A DNA stretch of 57,086 bases from Nitritalea halalkaliphila LW7 (lineage in GTDB: Bacteria > Bacteroidota > Bacteroidia > Cytophagales > Cyclobacteriaceae). Below are positions 38,583 to 47,707 of the stretch, piece by piece. Location: contig NZ_AJYA01000042.1 in assembly GCF_000265075.1 (NCBI RefSeq), forward strand, positions 1 to 57,086, given 5' to 3'. The translations under genes and the position numbers were made by a program. A model generated the notes under the pieces. The model made no database searches, was not told the DNA's origin, and saw only the letters and a list, made by a program, of their open reading frames with translations. Position 1 is the first letter of the stretch. Each line of letters starts with the position of its first letter.

Positions 38583-40220
38583 TTAGCTCTTACGCTCCAC
38601 TTCTTTTAGATTTTCCATCTTTTTCGCGCGCAGGAAGCCATTAATATCCTCGAAATGCTCGCGCACCCGCTTCTGGCCGAACTCAAAAACCTTTTCCACT
38701 AGGCCATCCAGAAAGTCTCGATCGTGCGAGACTACGATAAGCGTCCCATCAAAGGCCTTTAAGGCATCTTTTATGATGTCCTTCGTCCGCATGTCTAGGT
38801 GATTTGTCGGCTCATCCAAAATGAGGAAGTTCACCGGCTCCAGAAGCAACTTAATCATCGCCAAGCGCGTTTTTTCACCCCCGGAAAGCACTTTTACCTT
38901 TTTATTAATGGCATCCCCCCGAAAGAGGAAAGCGCCTAAAATATCTTTTATCTTCGTTCGAATCTCCCCTACTGCCAGCTGATCGATCGTCTCGAACACC
39001 GTTAAGGTTTCATCCAGCAGCGAAGCTTGGTTCTGGGCAAAGTACCCAATTTTAGCATTATGGCCCAGTTCGCATTTGCCCTCAAAAGGAATTTCGCCCA
39101 TGATGGCTTTAATCATGGTGGATTTCCCCTCGCCATTTCTTCCGACAAAAGCGATTTTCTGCCCCTGTTCGATGATCATGCTCGCCTGCTTGAACACCAC
39201 ATGCTCGCCATAACTTTTGCTAAGCTCCTCCACGATTAACGGATACTTGCCAGAGCGCGGCGAAGGCGGAAAGCGGAGGCGAAGTGCGGAGCTATCCACT
39301 TCATCCACTTCCACAGGCACTAATTTTTCCAGCATTTTCACACGGGACTGTACCTGCAGGGTTTTCGAATAGGTTCCTTTAAAGCGTTCGATAAACTGCG
39401 TAGTCTCGGCAATAAACTTCTGCTGCTCCTCAAAATGTTTTTGCTGCTGCTCCCGGCGCTCCTGCCGTAGCGTCAGGTAATGGGAGTAATTCGCCTTGTA
39501 ATCGTAAATCCTACCCAGCGTCACCTCGATCGTCCGGTTCGTAATCGCATCCACGAAAGCCCGATCATGCGAAATCACGATAACCGCCTTCGCCCGCTCC
39601 TTTAAAAACTCCTCCAGCCACTGGATCGACTCGATGTCCAGGTGGTTCGTCGGCTCATCCAGCAGAATCAAGTCGGGCTTTTGCAGCAGAATTTTTGCCA
39701 GCTCGATCCGCATCCTCCAGCCCCCGGAAAACGTATCGGTAGGTCGATCTAAATCCTCTCGTAAAAAGCCCAGCCCAAGCAGAACTTTCTCCACCTCCGC
39801 TTCATAGTTAACCTCCTCGATGGCATAAAACTTTTCACTCAGCTCGGACACCTTTTCGATGATGGCATAGTACTCCTCTGAGTCGTAATCGCTGCGTAGG
39901 GTGAGCTCATCATTCAGACGGTCGATCTCGGCTTTCATGGCCAGGTAAGATGCGAAGGCCTTCGCTGCCTCCTCGCGGACGCTGCAGTCATCAGAGGTCA
40001 GCAGGTGCTGCGGCAGGTAGGCGATTACGGCCTCTTTCGGAGCAGACACCTGACCGCGCGTGGGCTTGGCGATGCCCGCGATAATCTTCATCATGGTGGA
40101 CTTCCCCGCCCCATTTTTGCCCATCAGGGCGATTTTATCATTTTCATTAATCGAAAAAGAGACCTCACTAAAAAGTGCTTGGCCACCGTGCTCTACTGTA
40201 ATCTGATCCACTGAAATCAT
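38583..40220 (-). CDS. ABC-F family ATP-binding protein (YbiT/EttA-like)
   Basis: 545-residue soluble protein with two ABC domains and no membrane segment. Walker A: MGKNGAGKST and VGRNGEGKST; signatures: FSGGWRMRIELAK and LSGGEKTRLAM; Walker B: LILLDEPTNHLD and FLILDEPTNHLD. The linker between them, rich in Glu, Gln and Arg (YLTLRQERREQQQKHFEEQQ), is the P-site tRNA-interaction motif. ABC-F proteins act on the ribosome in translation rescue, and some give antibiotic resistance; this one most resembles the housekeeping YbiT group. Start at the ATG at 40220. Confidence 0.92.
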   Translation of the reverse strand: MISVDQITVEHGGQALFSEVSFSINENDKIALMGKNGAGKSTMMKIIAGIAKPTRGQVSAPKEAVIAYLPQHLLTSDDCSVREEAAKAFASYLAMKAEIDRLNDELTLRSDYDSEEYYAIIEKVSELSEKFYAIEEVNYEAEVEKVLLGLGFLREDLDRPTDTFSGGWRMRIELAKILLQKPDLILLDEPTNHLDIESIQWLEEFLKERAKAVIVISHDRAFVDAITNRTIEVTLGRIYDYKANYSHYLTLRQERREQQQKHFEEQQKFIAETTQFIERFKGTYSKTLQVQSRVKMLEKLVPVEVDEVDSSALRLRFPPSPRSGKYPLIVEELSKSYGEHVVFKQASMIIEQGQKIAFVGRNGEGKSTMIKAIMGEIPFEGKCELGHNAKIGYFAQNQASLLDETLTVFETIDQLAVGEIRTKIKDILGAFLFRGDAINKKVKVLSGGEKTRLAMIKLLLEPVNFLILDEPTNHLDMRTKDIIKDALKAFDGTLIVVSHDRDFLDGLVEKVFEFGQKRVREHFEDINGFLRAKKMENLKEVERKS

Positions 40221-40303
40221 GCCTGCTGATTTTTTTTCTCAAAGGTACGCAGAATGTCCGCCCTCTCCAATACGCCCCCCTCATTACGCCCGCGAAAGCC
40301 CGT

Positions 40304-40342
40304 TCACAGGCTCACAGACCTGCGCCGCATCACAGGCTCACA
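40304..40342. repeat. 13-bp direct repeat, intergenic
   Basis: TCACAGGCTCACA occurs at 40304-40316 and again at 40330-40342, between the ABC-F start and the tdh terminator. No function apparent. Confidence 0.5.
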
Positions 40343-40352
40343 AGGCGCCCAT

Positions 40353-40379
40353 AAAAAAAGGAACACCCGCAGGCATTCC
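40353..40379 (-). terminator. Terminator after tdh
   Basis: On the minus strand GGAATGCC pairs with GGTGTTCC (40379-40360; eight pairs, two G-U) around a 4-nt loop, then seven T (40359-40353). It lies about 50 bases past the tdh stop. Confidence 0.7.
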
Positions 40380-40407
40380 CTTATCATTCTTTGCTTCTGG
40401 CTCAGCC

Positions 40408-40425
40408 TTTGGCCCCAGGGCCAAA
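40408..40425. repeat. 8-bp GGCC palindrome downstream of tdh
   Basis: TTTGGCCC (40408-40415) and GGGCCAAA (40418-40425) with a 2-nt loop, just after the tdh stop. The same stem occurs at 13960-13981. Confidence 0.6.
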
Positions 40426-40431
40426 ATCCAG

Positions 40432-41394
40432 CTACATGTCCGTCGTCTCGAAGCGGAAATGCGGCAGGTGGGTCAAAATATCTTCTGTCATCGCCGCCAA
40501 ATCATACTGTGGCGCCCAACCCCAGTCCCTTCGTGCCACGGTATCGTCGATGCTATCCGGCCAAGAGTCCGCAATCGCCTGGCGGAAATCCGGGGCATAA
40601 GAGATTGTGAAGTCCGGGTGATGGGCTTGGATAGAAGCGTAAATTTCCTCCGGCGTGAAGCTCATAGCCCCCACGTTATAGCTCGAACGCACACGTACCT
40701 GCTCCCGAGGAGCATGCATCAGATCTAAAGTCGCCTTAATCGCGTCGGGCATGTACATCATCGGCAGCGCCGTATCTGCACGTAAAAAAGACTCAAAATG
40801 CTGGCCCGCGATGGCCTTATGGTAGATGTCCACTGCGTAGTCCGTCGTACCACCTCCTGGCAGCGCCTTGTAACCGATCAGTCCCGGATAGCGCAGGCTG
40901 CGCACGTCCACCTGATACTTTTGGAAATAATACTCACACCAGCGCTCTCCCGCCTGTTTCGAAATACCATAAACCGTATTCGGCTCCTTCACGCAGTACT
41001 GCGGGGTCTGCTGCTTCGGAGTGTTGGGCCCAAAAACGGCTATGGAAGAAGGCCAGTACACCTTGTCCAGCTTTAGCTCACGGGCCAGCTCCAGGATATA
41101 AAGCAAGCTGTCCATGTTCAGCTGCCAGGCGAAAAGCGGCTTTTGCTCCCCGACGGCCGAAAGTACCGCCGCGAGATGATAGATTTGGCTCACCTTTTCC
41201 TGCACCACTAGCTCCCGCACAGCGCGCTGATCCATCACGTCCAAAGGACGGAACTGGCAGAAATCAAATTTTGAGGCCGCTTGGGCATTAATGTCCGTGG
41301 CGATAACTTGCTCCGCGCCATAGGTGGAGGCCAGCGCCTGGGTGAGCTCAGAGCCTAGCTGCCCCCCCGCCCCGATAACCAAGATTTTATCCAT
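40432..41394 (-). CDS. tdh: L-threonine 3-dehydrogenase, SDR (GalE-like) type
   Basis: Oxidises L-threonine to 2-amino-3-ketobutyrate with NAD+. The 320-residue extended-SDR product has VIGAGGQLGSEL, IYHLAAVLSAVGE, the serine in WPSSIAVFG, and the catalytic YxxxK in YGISKQAGE, then LRYPGLIG, all shared with SDR-type threonine dehydrogenases. The neighbour kbl encodes the next enzyme of the same pathway and is transcribed divergently from a shared 197-base region, which makes the assignment strong compared with a generic epimerase. Confidence 0.9.
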   Translation of the reverse strand: MDKILVIGAGGQLGSELTQALASTYGAEQVIATDINAQAASKFDFCQFRPLDVMDQRAVRELVVQEKVSQIYHLAAVLSAVGEQKPLFAWQLNMDSLLYILELARELKLDKVYWPSSIAVFGPNTPKQQTPQYCVKEPNTVYGISKQAGERWCEYYFQKYQVDVRSLRYPGLIGYKALPGGGTTDYAVDIYHKAIAGQHFESFLRADTALPMMYMPDAIKATLDLMHAPREQVRVRSSYNVGAMSFTPEEIYASIQAHHPDFTISYAPDFRQAIADSWPDSIDDTVARRDWGWAPQYDLAAMTEDILTHLPHFRFETTDM

Positions 41395-41591
41395 TTCTCT
41401 CTTTTCTAGACCCTACTCCTAACGCAGGTTATGAGCAGAATTTTTCGTATATTTGGGAATATTTTAGAACAAAATTAAAGATTTATCCTCAATTTTCACG
41501 CACTTCCGATGATTCTGTGGGAATTCTCTGTCGGGCGGAACCCTGCTGGAAATAATCAGTTTATCTAAATAAGACTTAAAAAGCATCCTTT

Positions 41592-42811
41592 ATGTTTGAT
41601 ACCCTAAAACCCAAATTACAGCAAGAGCTAAAAGAAATCGAAGAAGCTGGCCTCTACAAGCGTGAGCGCGTGATCGCCTCACCGCAGGCGGCACGCATTC
41701 GTCTCGAAAATGGTCAGGAAGTGCTTAACTTCTGCGCGAATAATTACTTAGGCCTCTCCTCCCATCCTGAGGTGATCGAGGCGGCGAAGCGTGCCATCGA
41801 CACCCATGGTTTTGGGCTATCCTCCGTCCGATTCATTTGCGGAACGCAAGACATCCACAAGGCCCTCGAAGCGAAGATATCGGAATTTTTAGGCACGGAA
41901 GACACCATTTTGTATGCGGCGGCCTTCGATGCGAACGGAGGTGTGTTCGAACCTATCCTCGGCCCTGAAGATGCCATCATCTCGGATGCCTGAACCATGC
42001 ATCCATCATCGATGGGGTACGCCTCTGTAAGGCCATGCGCTTCCGCTATAAGCATAACGACATGGAAGACCTAGAGGCGCAGCTGCAGGCGGCCGAGGCC
42101 AAAGGGGCTAAAAACAAAATCATCGTCACCGACGGGGTTTTCTCTATGGATGGCACCATCGCGCAGCTGGATAAAATCGTGGCCCTAGCAGAAAAATATC
42201 AGGCGCTCGTCATGTCTGACGAATGCCACTCCACTGGCTTTATGGGCAAAACCGGCCGCGGCGTGCACGAGCACTGCGGTGTCATGGGTAAAATCGACAT
42301 CATCACAGGCACCCTTGGAAAGGCCCTTGGCGGCGCTTCCGGTGGCTTTACCTCGGGAAGAAAGGAAATTATCGATATGCTGCGCCAGCGCTCACGCCCT
42401 TACCTCTTCTCGAATACCCTAGCGCCAAGCATCACCGGAGCTTCCCTGAAAGTGTTCGAGCTACTGATGGAGAGTACTTCGCTGCGCGACAAATTAGAAA
42501 CCAATACCCGCTACTTCCGTGAAAAAATGGAAGCCGCAGGTTTTGACATCAAACCTGGAGAACACGCCATCGTGCCAATCATGCTCTACGACGCGAAACT
42601 TTCCCAACAAATGGCGGAAAAGCTGCTGGAGAAAGGTGTCTATGTCATCGGGTTCTACTACCCTGTCGTACCGAAAGGCGAGGCGCGTATTCGCGTGCAG
42701 CTGTCTGCCGCACATGAGCAGGAGCACCTCGACGCAGCCATCGCCGCCTTTATCGAAGCTGGCCAAGAGCTCGGCGTGATCGGTGAGAAAGCAGATGCCG
42801 CACAGGCTTAA
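41592..42811 (+). CDS. kbl: Glycine C-acetyltransferase / 2-amino-3-ketobutyrate CoA ligase (frameshifted near 41991)
   Basis: PLP enzyme that splits 2-amino-3-ketobutyrate with CoA into glycine and acetyl-CoA, completing threonine breakdown started by tdh. Features: [49 protein letters not shown], and the PLP lysine in [13 protein letters not shown]. The frame stops at GAT GCC TGA near 41991; one added base restores [17 protein letters not shown], after which the second frame runs to the end. About 407 residues repaired, slightly longer than the usual 398 because of an acidic/Ala tail. Followed by a 21-bp inverted repeat. Confidence 0.95.
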
Positions 42812-42854
42812 CAGGAAGGAAATGCTGCTTAACGAATAGCCAGCACCCGCAAGT

Positions 42855-42900
42855 GTCATAAAAAAAGCAGGTCTAAAACTAGACCTGCTTTTTTTATGAC
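42855..42900. terminator. Perfect 21-bp inverted repeat terminator between kbl and cdaA
   Basis: Left arm 42855-42875 and right arm 42880-42900 are exact complements (21 bp) around the loop AAAC. The core AGCAGGTCTA/TAGACCTGCT with A7/T7 flanks is a bidirectional terminator for two convergent genes. Confidence 0.9.
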
Positions 42901-42918
42901 TTACGTGTCGGCGTATGC

Positions 42919-43773
42919 TTACGTCGTTTTCTGTTTTTTCCCTTCGAATGCAGCGATGGGCTCGAACTTGTCATCTACATCCACACCTGTGAGATAATCG
43001 TTCAGCATCTCGCGCAGCTCCTGGAAAGAAAGATTGTGAAGTAGCTTCCCGTTCTTGGCCAGCGACACCTGTCCTGTTTCTTCTGACACGATCAGCACCA
43101 GGGTCTCTGTAGCCTCAGACATTCCGATCGCGGCACGGTGGCGAAGGCCAAACTGCGCGGGAACATCACGCTCGGTAACAGGTAAAATACAACGCGCCGC
43201 TTTTACCTTACCGTTATAGATAATCGCTGCACCATCATGTAGAGGTGAATATTTATTAAAAATCGAGATCAAAAGCCGTTTCGATACCACCGCGTCGATT
43301 AAATCACCACTTTCGGCATAAAATTTAAGCTCAGAATTCCGGGAAAGTACAATCAGCGAGCCCGTATTCGAACCGGACAGTGCTTTCGTCGCATCGATAA
43401 TGGGGCTAATATTAAAAGCTTGCGTTTCTCTCTTTCTCCAAAATAGCAGCTCTTTTAAAACATTCTCGTTCGATAGGAAAGACGTTCTGCCGACGATCAT
43501 AAGGAACTTCCGAATTTCCGGCGCGAAGATGATGATCACAGCGATTACCCCTACCCCCATAAACTGGCCTAAAATCACGGAAAGTAGCTCCATCCGAAGC
43601 GCGTTTACCATCAGGTAAATCAGGTACAGCGATAGGAAGCCTAAAAATATTTTTATGGCTACACTCCCCTTCAGTAGCTTATACACCTGATACATCAGAG
43701 CACTCACAAGCAGTATGTCAATAATATTGACAAGGGAAATCTCTAAAAATCCTATTTTAAATAAAAGTGTCAA
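42919..43773 (-). CDS. cdaA: Membrane-bound diadenylate cyclase CdaA/DacA
   Basis: Makes cyclic di-AMP from two ATP, the messenger for osmolyte, potassium and cell-wall control. The 284-residue product has three N-terminal membrane helices (residues about 10-85), then the DisA_N cyclase domain with the essential DGA (180-182) in SPLHDGAAIIYNG and RHR (211-213) in LRHRAAIGMSEATE. Its start overlaps the folP stop as ATGA, so translation is coupled; in Bacteroidota and some other groups cdaA commonly follows folP. Confidence 0.95.
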   Translation of the reverse strand: MTLLFKIGFLEISLVNIIDILLVSALMYQVYKLLKGSVAIKIFLGFLSLYLIYLMVNALRMELLSVILGQFMGVGVIAVIIIFAPEIRKFLMIVGRTSFLSNENVLKELLFWRKRETQAFNISPIIDATKALSGSNTGSLIVLSRNSELKFYAESGDLIDAVVSKRLLISIFNKYSPLHDGAAIIYNGKVKAARCILPVTERDVPAQFGLRHRAAIGMSEATETLVLIVSEETGQVSLAKNGKLLHNLSFQELREMLNDYLTGVDVDDKFEPIAAFEGKKQKTT

Positions 43774-44655
43774 GAATATAGCGTCTTAAATAATTTAATC
43801 GTCTGTACTGCTTCTAAAACATCATGCACCCGAAGAACGTTCGCCCCTTGCTGTAGCGCCACCATATGTAAGGCGGTCGTTCCGGCTAAAGCCCCATTCG
43901 CATCTGTGTCTATCACCTTGTAAATCATAGACTTCCTTGAAATGCCAACTAAAATCGGGCCAAGGAGTTTTGGAAAAGTATTTAAATGTCTTAAAATTTC
44001 ATAATTCTGTTCTAATGTTTTGGCGAAGCCAAATCCCGGATCAAAAATCACGTCGTGAATACCTGCCTGCCTACAGCGGTCCTGCACCTGTGCGAAGTAA
44101 AAAAGCATTTCCTGGAGCAGGTCCTGATAAGAGGTAAGGCCTTGCATGGTTTTCGGGTTCCCCCGCATGTGCATCGCGATATAGGGCACACGGAAGGCTG
44201 CTACTGTGGGCAGCATCTCCGCATCTAAATGCCCCCCCGACACATCATTAACGAAGTGCGCTCCCGCCTCCAGTGCGCACGGGCCACGCCGGCACGAAAG
44301 GTATCGATGGACACCAAGGCCTGCGGATGGCGCCTTAGAATCGCCTGAATGAGAGGCGCCGTGCGTTCGATTTCCTCCTGCTCACTGACCTCATCAGCAC
44401 CTGGACGAGTGGAATATCCCCCTACATCTAAAATATCCGCCCCCTCGGTTAACATCTTAGTCGCCTGCGTCAGCCCTGCTTCCACACCGCTAACCCGACT
44501 GCCCCCATAAAGGAATCGGGCGTAGCATTTAGGATGCCCATCACCCAGGGACGATCCAGCAAAAGGAGTTTTCCTCTGCTATTCAGTGTAAATTTACGTG
44601 GAAATAAAGTATCTTCGTTTCCCGAAGTGTTAGAAGTTGAACCTTGCCGCGTCAT
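43770..44655 (-). CDS. folP: Dihydropteroate synthase (two frame breaks)
   Basis: Joins p-aminobenzoate to the dihydropterin pyrophosphate made by FolK. Three frames join into one TIM-barrel protein: GILNATPDSF (first), then YGGSRVSGVEAGLTQAT and DILDVGGYSTRPGADEV and VSIDTF (second), then VNDVSGGH, IAMHMRGNPKTM, DPGFGFAKT and LVGISRKSM (third). Breaks are near 44510 (a missing T before ATGG) and near 44278. All substrate-binding motifs are present once repaired, about 295 residues. The start ATG at 44655 lies only 14 bases from the divergent DUF1599 start. Ends overlapping cdaA. Confidence 0.92.
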
Positions 44656-44669
44656 TTAATAAAAAAACC

Positions 44670-45215
44670 TTGAAAACACATACTGAAAGCGAATATACAC
44701 AAGTTATCAGCCATTGTAAAACATTATTCGCGAACAAAACAAAAGATTACGGTACGGCCTGGCGCATCCTGCGACTTCCCTCCATCACCGATCAGATTTT
44801 CATCAAGGCGCAGCGTATCCGAAGCATCCAAGAGAAAGGCACCCAACAGGTAGCAGAACCGATTCACGATGAGTTTATCGGGATCATCAACTACTGCCTG
44901 ATCGCACTTCTGCAGCTGGAGCTCCAGCAGGACCCACGCATCGAGATCCCCTATGAGGAGTTAGAAAAACGCTACGACCACTGGGTAGACCAGACATTGG
45001 CGCTGCTGCGCCAAAAAAACCATGACTACGGAGAAGCCTGGAGAGACATGCGCGTAAGTTCTATCACCGATATTATCCTGATGAAGCTGTACCGCGTGAA
45101 ACAGATCGAGGACAATGCCGGCAAAACCATCGTTTCCGAAGGGGTCGCCGCAAACTACCAAGACATTTTAAATTATGCCGTGTTCTGCTTGATAAAACTA
45201 AACGCTCATGCTTAA
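44670..45215 (+). CDS. DUF1599 protein (duplicated nucleotide-modification-associated domain)
   Basis: About 181 residues from a TTG at 44670 (reading MKTHTESEYTQVI), because no in-frame ATG precedes the domain and the upstream TTG at 44637 would run into the folP start. Two similar halves: residues 8-60 with CKTLFANKTKDYGTAWRILR and ITDQIFIKAQRIRSIQ, and a second copy with LLRQKNHDYGEAWRDMRVSS and ITDIILMKLYRVKQIE. This internal repeat is diagnostic of DUF1599, a Bacteroidota family of unknown function related to nucleotide-modification domains. Overlaps the next gene by 8 bases. Confidence 0.88.
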   Translation: MKTHTESEYTQVISHCKTLFANKTKDYGTAWRILRLPSITDQIFIKAQRIRSIQEKGTQQVAEPIHDEFIGIINYCLIALLQLELQQDPRIEIPYEELEKRYDHWVDQTLALLRQKNHDYGEAWRDMRVSSITDIILMKLYRVKQIEDNAGKTIVSEGVAANYQDILNYAVFCLIKLNAHA

Positions 45216-46306
45216 GTACTTGCTTGCCCTTATCCGCTTCTTTGTGGGAGGCCTGTTTATTTTCTCTGGCCTGATAAAAGTAAATGACCCCGTAGGTACG
45301 GCCATTAAAATGGAGGAATATTTCGACGTGTTCGCTGCGGACATCGCCGGCTTCTTCAGCGCATTTAAACTCTTCTCGCTAGAAATCGCCGTGATCTTAG
45401 TCGTGGCGGAGGTGGTGCTGGGTGTGATGCTCCTCGTCGGTGCGCGCCTTCGCTTTACTGTTTATGCACTCGGGGCCATGGTCCTATTTTTTACCTTCCT
45501 GACCTTTTACTCCGCCTACTTTAATAAGGTGACGGATTGTGGCTGCTTTGGAGACGCGATTAAACTGACCCCCTGGCAGTCTTTTTATAAAGATGTTGTG
45601 CTATTGGTCTTGATCGGCGTCCTGTTCCTATACCGCCGCGAACTGCCCAGCAGCAGCCCTACTTGGGCCATCTGGACCACACGCATCTGCACCCTGCTCA
45701 GCATCCTCATCGCCATCACTGCGATCAATACCCTACCTTTTATCGACTTCAGAGCCTATAAAGAAGGGGTTAATATTCCGGAAGCCATGCTCCCCTCTGC
45801 TCCCCTGCAGTATGCCTACATCAATGGAAAAAGACGGTGAGCGCCGCACCTTCGACCAGTATCCAGAAGACGACAGTTACACCTTCGTGGAAATGATCCT
45901 GACGAACGAAGAAGCATTACCTAAAATAGCAGATTTCGCCGTTTGGAACCCGGAAGGAGACTTCACCGCGGAAATTCTCAGTGGCAAGCAGGCCATTTTA
46001 ATCATCACAGACATCGACAAGATGGACCGCAAAATGCTCGATGACATCGAAGACCTCTTCCAAAAAGCAGCACAAGCAGGAATCCAGCCCTCCATTTTGG
46101 CGGCTAACTCGGCCGAAAAAATCGAGCTTTTCCTCCAAAGCCAAAACTGGGACTTCCCCTACTATCAGGGAGATGCCACCGTCCTAAAAACCATCATCCG
46201 CTCGAATCCTGGCCTCCTACTGCTAAACGAAGGGACGGTCCTGAAAAAGTATCACTACCGCACACTCCCCTCTTGGGCGGATTTACTGGAGATCTTCACG
46301 CGCTAG
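45208..46306 (+). CDS. DoxX/MauE-like membrane protein with thioredoxin-like tail (BT_3928 type, frameshifted near 45825)
   Basis: The first frame from 45208 has four membrane helices and the MauE/DoxX signature FFVGGLFIFSGLIKVNDPVG and TDCGCFGDAIKL; the second frame, from about 45825, continues MEKDGERRTFDQYPEDDSYT into a soluble domain with AILIITDIDKMDRKML and GLLLLNEGTVLKKYHYRTLP, a thioredoxin-like fold without a clear CxxC. One-base repair gives about 366 residues, the length of BT_3928-like proteins. Probably in redox or quinone-linked membrane chemistry, but unproven. Follows DUF1599 with overlap and precedes aroK by 5 bases. Confidence 0.85.
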
Positions 46307-46311
46307 GGACC

Positions 46312-46835
46312 ATGGAAAAAAATATCCGTATCAGCTTAGTTGGCTTACCAGGCTCCGGAAAAAGCACCTTCGGTAGGCGCTCTCCCTAAGCTTTAAAGTG
46401 CCTTTCTATGACTTGGATCAGCTCATCGAAGAGACCTACGGTAACAGCATTCCAGCGCTATTTCTGGAAGAAGGGGAAGCGGGCTTCCGCCAAAAAGAAC
46501 GCGATGTTCTCCAAAACTTTCTCGCACGAACATCACATTTCATCCTGGCCACAGGTGGAGGTGCTCCCTGCTTCTATGACAACATGGAACGGCTAAATGC
46601 TGCCTCACATACCCTGTATCTGGCTGTAGAGCCAGATGAAATCGTCCAAAGACTGCATCAGGAAGCGCGAGAACAGCGCCCCATGTTCGCTGGTTTAAAT
46701 ACCGCAGAGGCCCGTATGAAACTACAGGACCTGCTTTCCATCCGAGAACGCTACTACGAAGAAGCAAAAATAAAACTCAGCACAGATCAGATCCGCACTG
46801 AGTTCGTAATTGCCCAGCTTTTAGGGTTACTGTAG
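46312..46835 (+). CDS. aroK: Shikimate kinase (frameshifted near 46377)
   Basis: Phosphorylates shikimate for aromatic amino-acid synthesis. ATG at 46312 gives RISLVGLPGSGKSTFGR with the Walker A motif GLPGSGKST; after a one-base break near 46377 the sequence continues ALSLSFKVPFYDLDQLIEE. Shikimate-binding FYDLDQLIEE and FRQKERDVL, the ATGGGAPC loop, the lid RPMFAG and the adenine loop RERYYEEA are all present. About 174 residues repaired. Last gene of the DUF1599-DoxX-aroK unit and the last core-type gene before the AT-rich region. Confidence 0.92.
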
Positions 46836-47560
46836 GTAAGGCCTCTCGGCAAATCCTTTCAGACTTAAGGGGTAGAACTTCGTTCAGGTTCAACTCCTCC
46901 ATTTTTTTTGGTACTTGGAACATTCATGTAGTGTAAATTTAATTAGGAAAAGATTCAATTTAGCCTTCGGTTTTGGATGCATTAGCCCAAGATTTGCAAA
47001 GGGGACAAACTGCTCCTCTGAACATCAATTATAAAGGATTTTCAGCTGATTATTGAAGGTGTGGTCTTTCCTTTGGAACCGTACTTTTTGCAACAGGAAC
47101 CGCATTTTCTGACATAATCTTAAAAAAGTTTTTCAGTTATTCTCTTTTGTCCACTTTTACCTCGATTTTACCAAGCTCATAATATTATATGTTTACTATT
47201 GGAAAAGGGGTGACTGAAGTGCCGGAAATGAAGCACGCATCGTTTCAGCCTTAGAACTACATCCACAAACGATAAGCGACTGCAAACGATAAAGGCATCC
47301 TGATTGGTAGGCTTCCAAACAGGGGGAATAGGAATATACATATGGTTGATATTACATGCTCTTATAATACGCTTAGTGCAGTTGAACCCAGTATAGACCC
47401 ACAATGGACGCAGTAAACTATTGGCCAAATTACAAAGAGTCTTCCAGCGAAATGGGCAAGGACTGTTAAAAACTTAATACTTAGACCGTCGATAACATAG
47501 AATTAAGGACTCCATAGACATGAAAAAAGCATTTTTTCTGACAATGGCTGACACAAAATA
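46836..47560. other. AT-rich region without recognisable gene
   Basis: About 725 bases after aroK with markedly lower G+C than the preceding 46 kb and no ORF with family features; stops are frequent in all frames. GCATTTTCTGACA near 47104 and GCATTTTTTCTGACA near 47529 are imperfect repeats about 425 bases apart. It may be eroded mobile-element or gene debris at the edge of the CRISPR island, but I cannot name it. Confidence 0.5.
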
Positions 47561-47589
47561 AAAATACCTAAATTTGGGTATTTTTTTTC
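47561..47589. terminator. Possible bidirectional terminator
   Basis: AATACC (47563-47568) pairs with GGTATT (47577-47582) around TAAATTTG, followed by T8 on the plus strand and an A/T-rich run on the other. What it would terminate is unclear. Confidence 0.45.
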
Positions 47590-47707
47590 TGCTGTGAAGT
47601 TAGTATCTTTAAAAAGATTTAGTTGGTAAGCAGAGCAAATTGAAAGTTGAAAATTTGAAAATCAACAGACTTCAAGGTATAAAATAAAACCCCATGAATG
47701 CTACCAC

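Noticed and set aside
41448..41455. TATATTTG, a match to the TAnnTTTG promoter consensus upstream of kbl
   Set aside because: No -33 element at the right distance and about 137 bases from the start codon; too weak to annotate.
46836..46910. A tRNA-like 3' end: GGTTCAACTCC followed by CCA and T8
   Set aside because: With the loop placed on TTCAACT, the T stem has only three pairs and no acceptor or anticodon arm can be formed, so this is not a tRNA gene. An att-site remnant cannot be shown.
47177..47428. An 83-codon minus-strand ORF in the AT-rich region
   Set aside because: Low-complexity, cysteine/arginine-rich translation without a recognisable domain, in a region with many stops; treated as chance.
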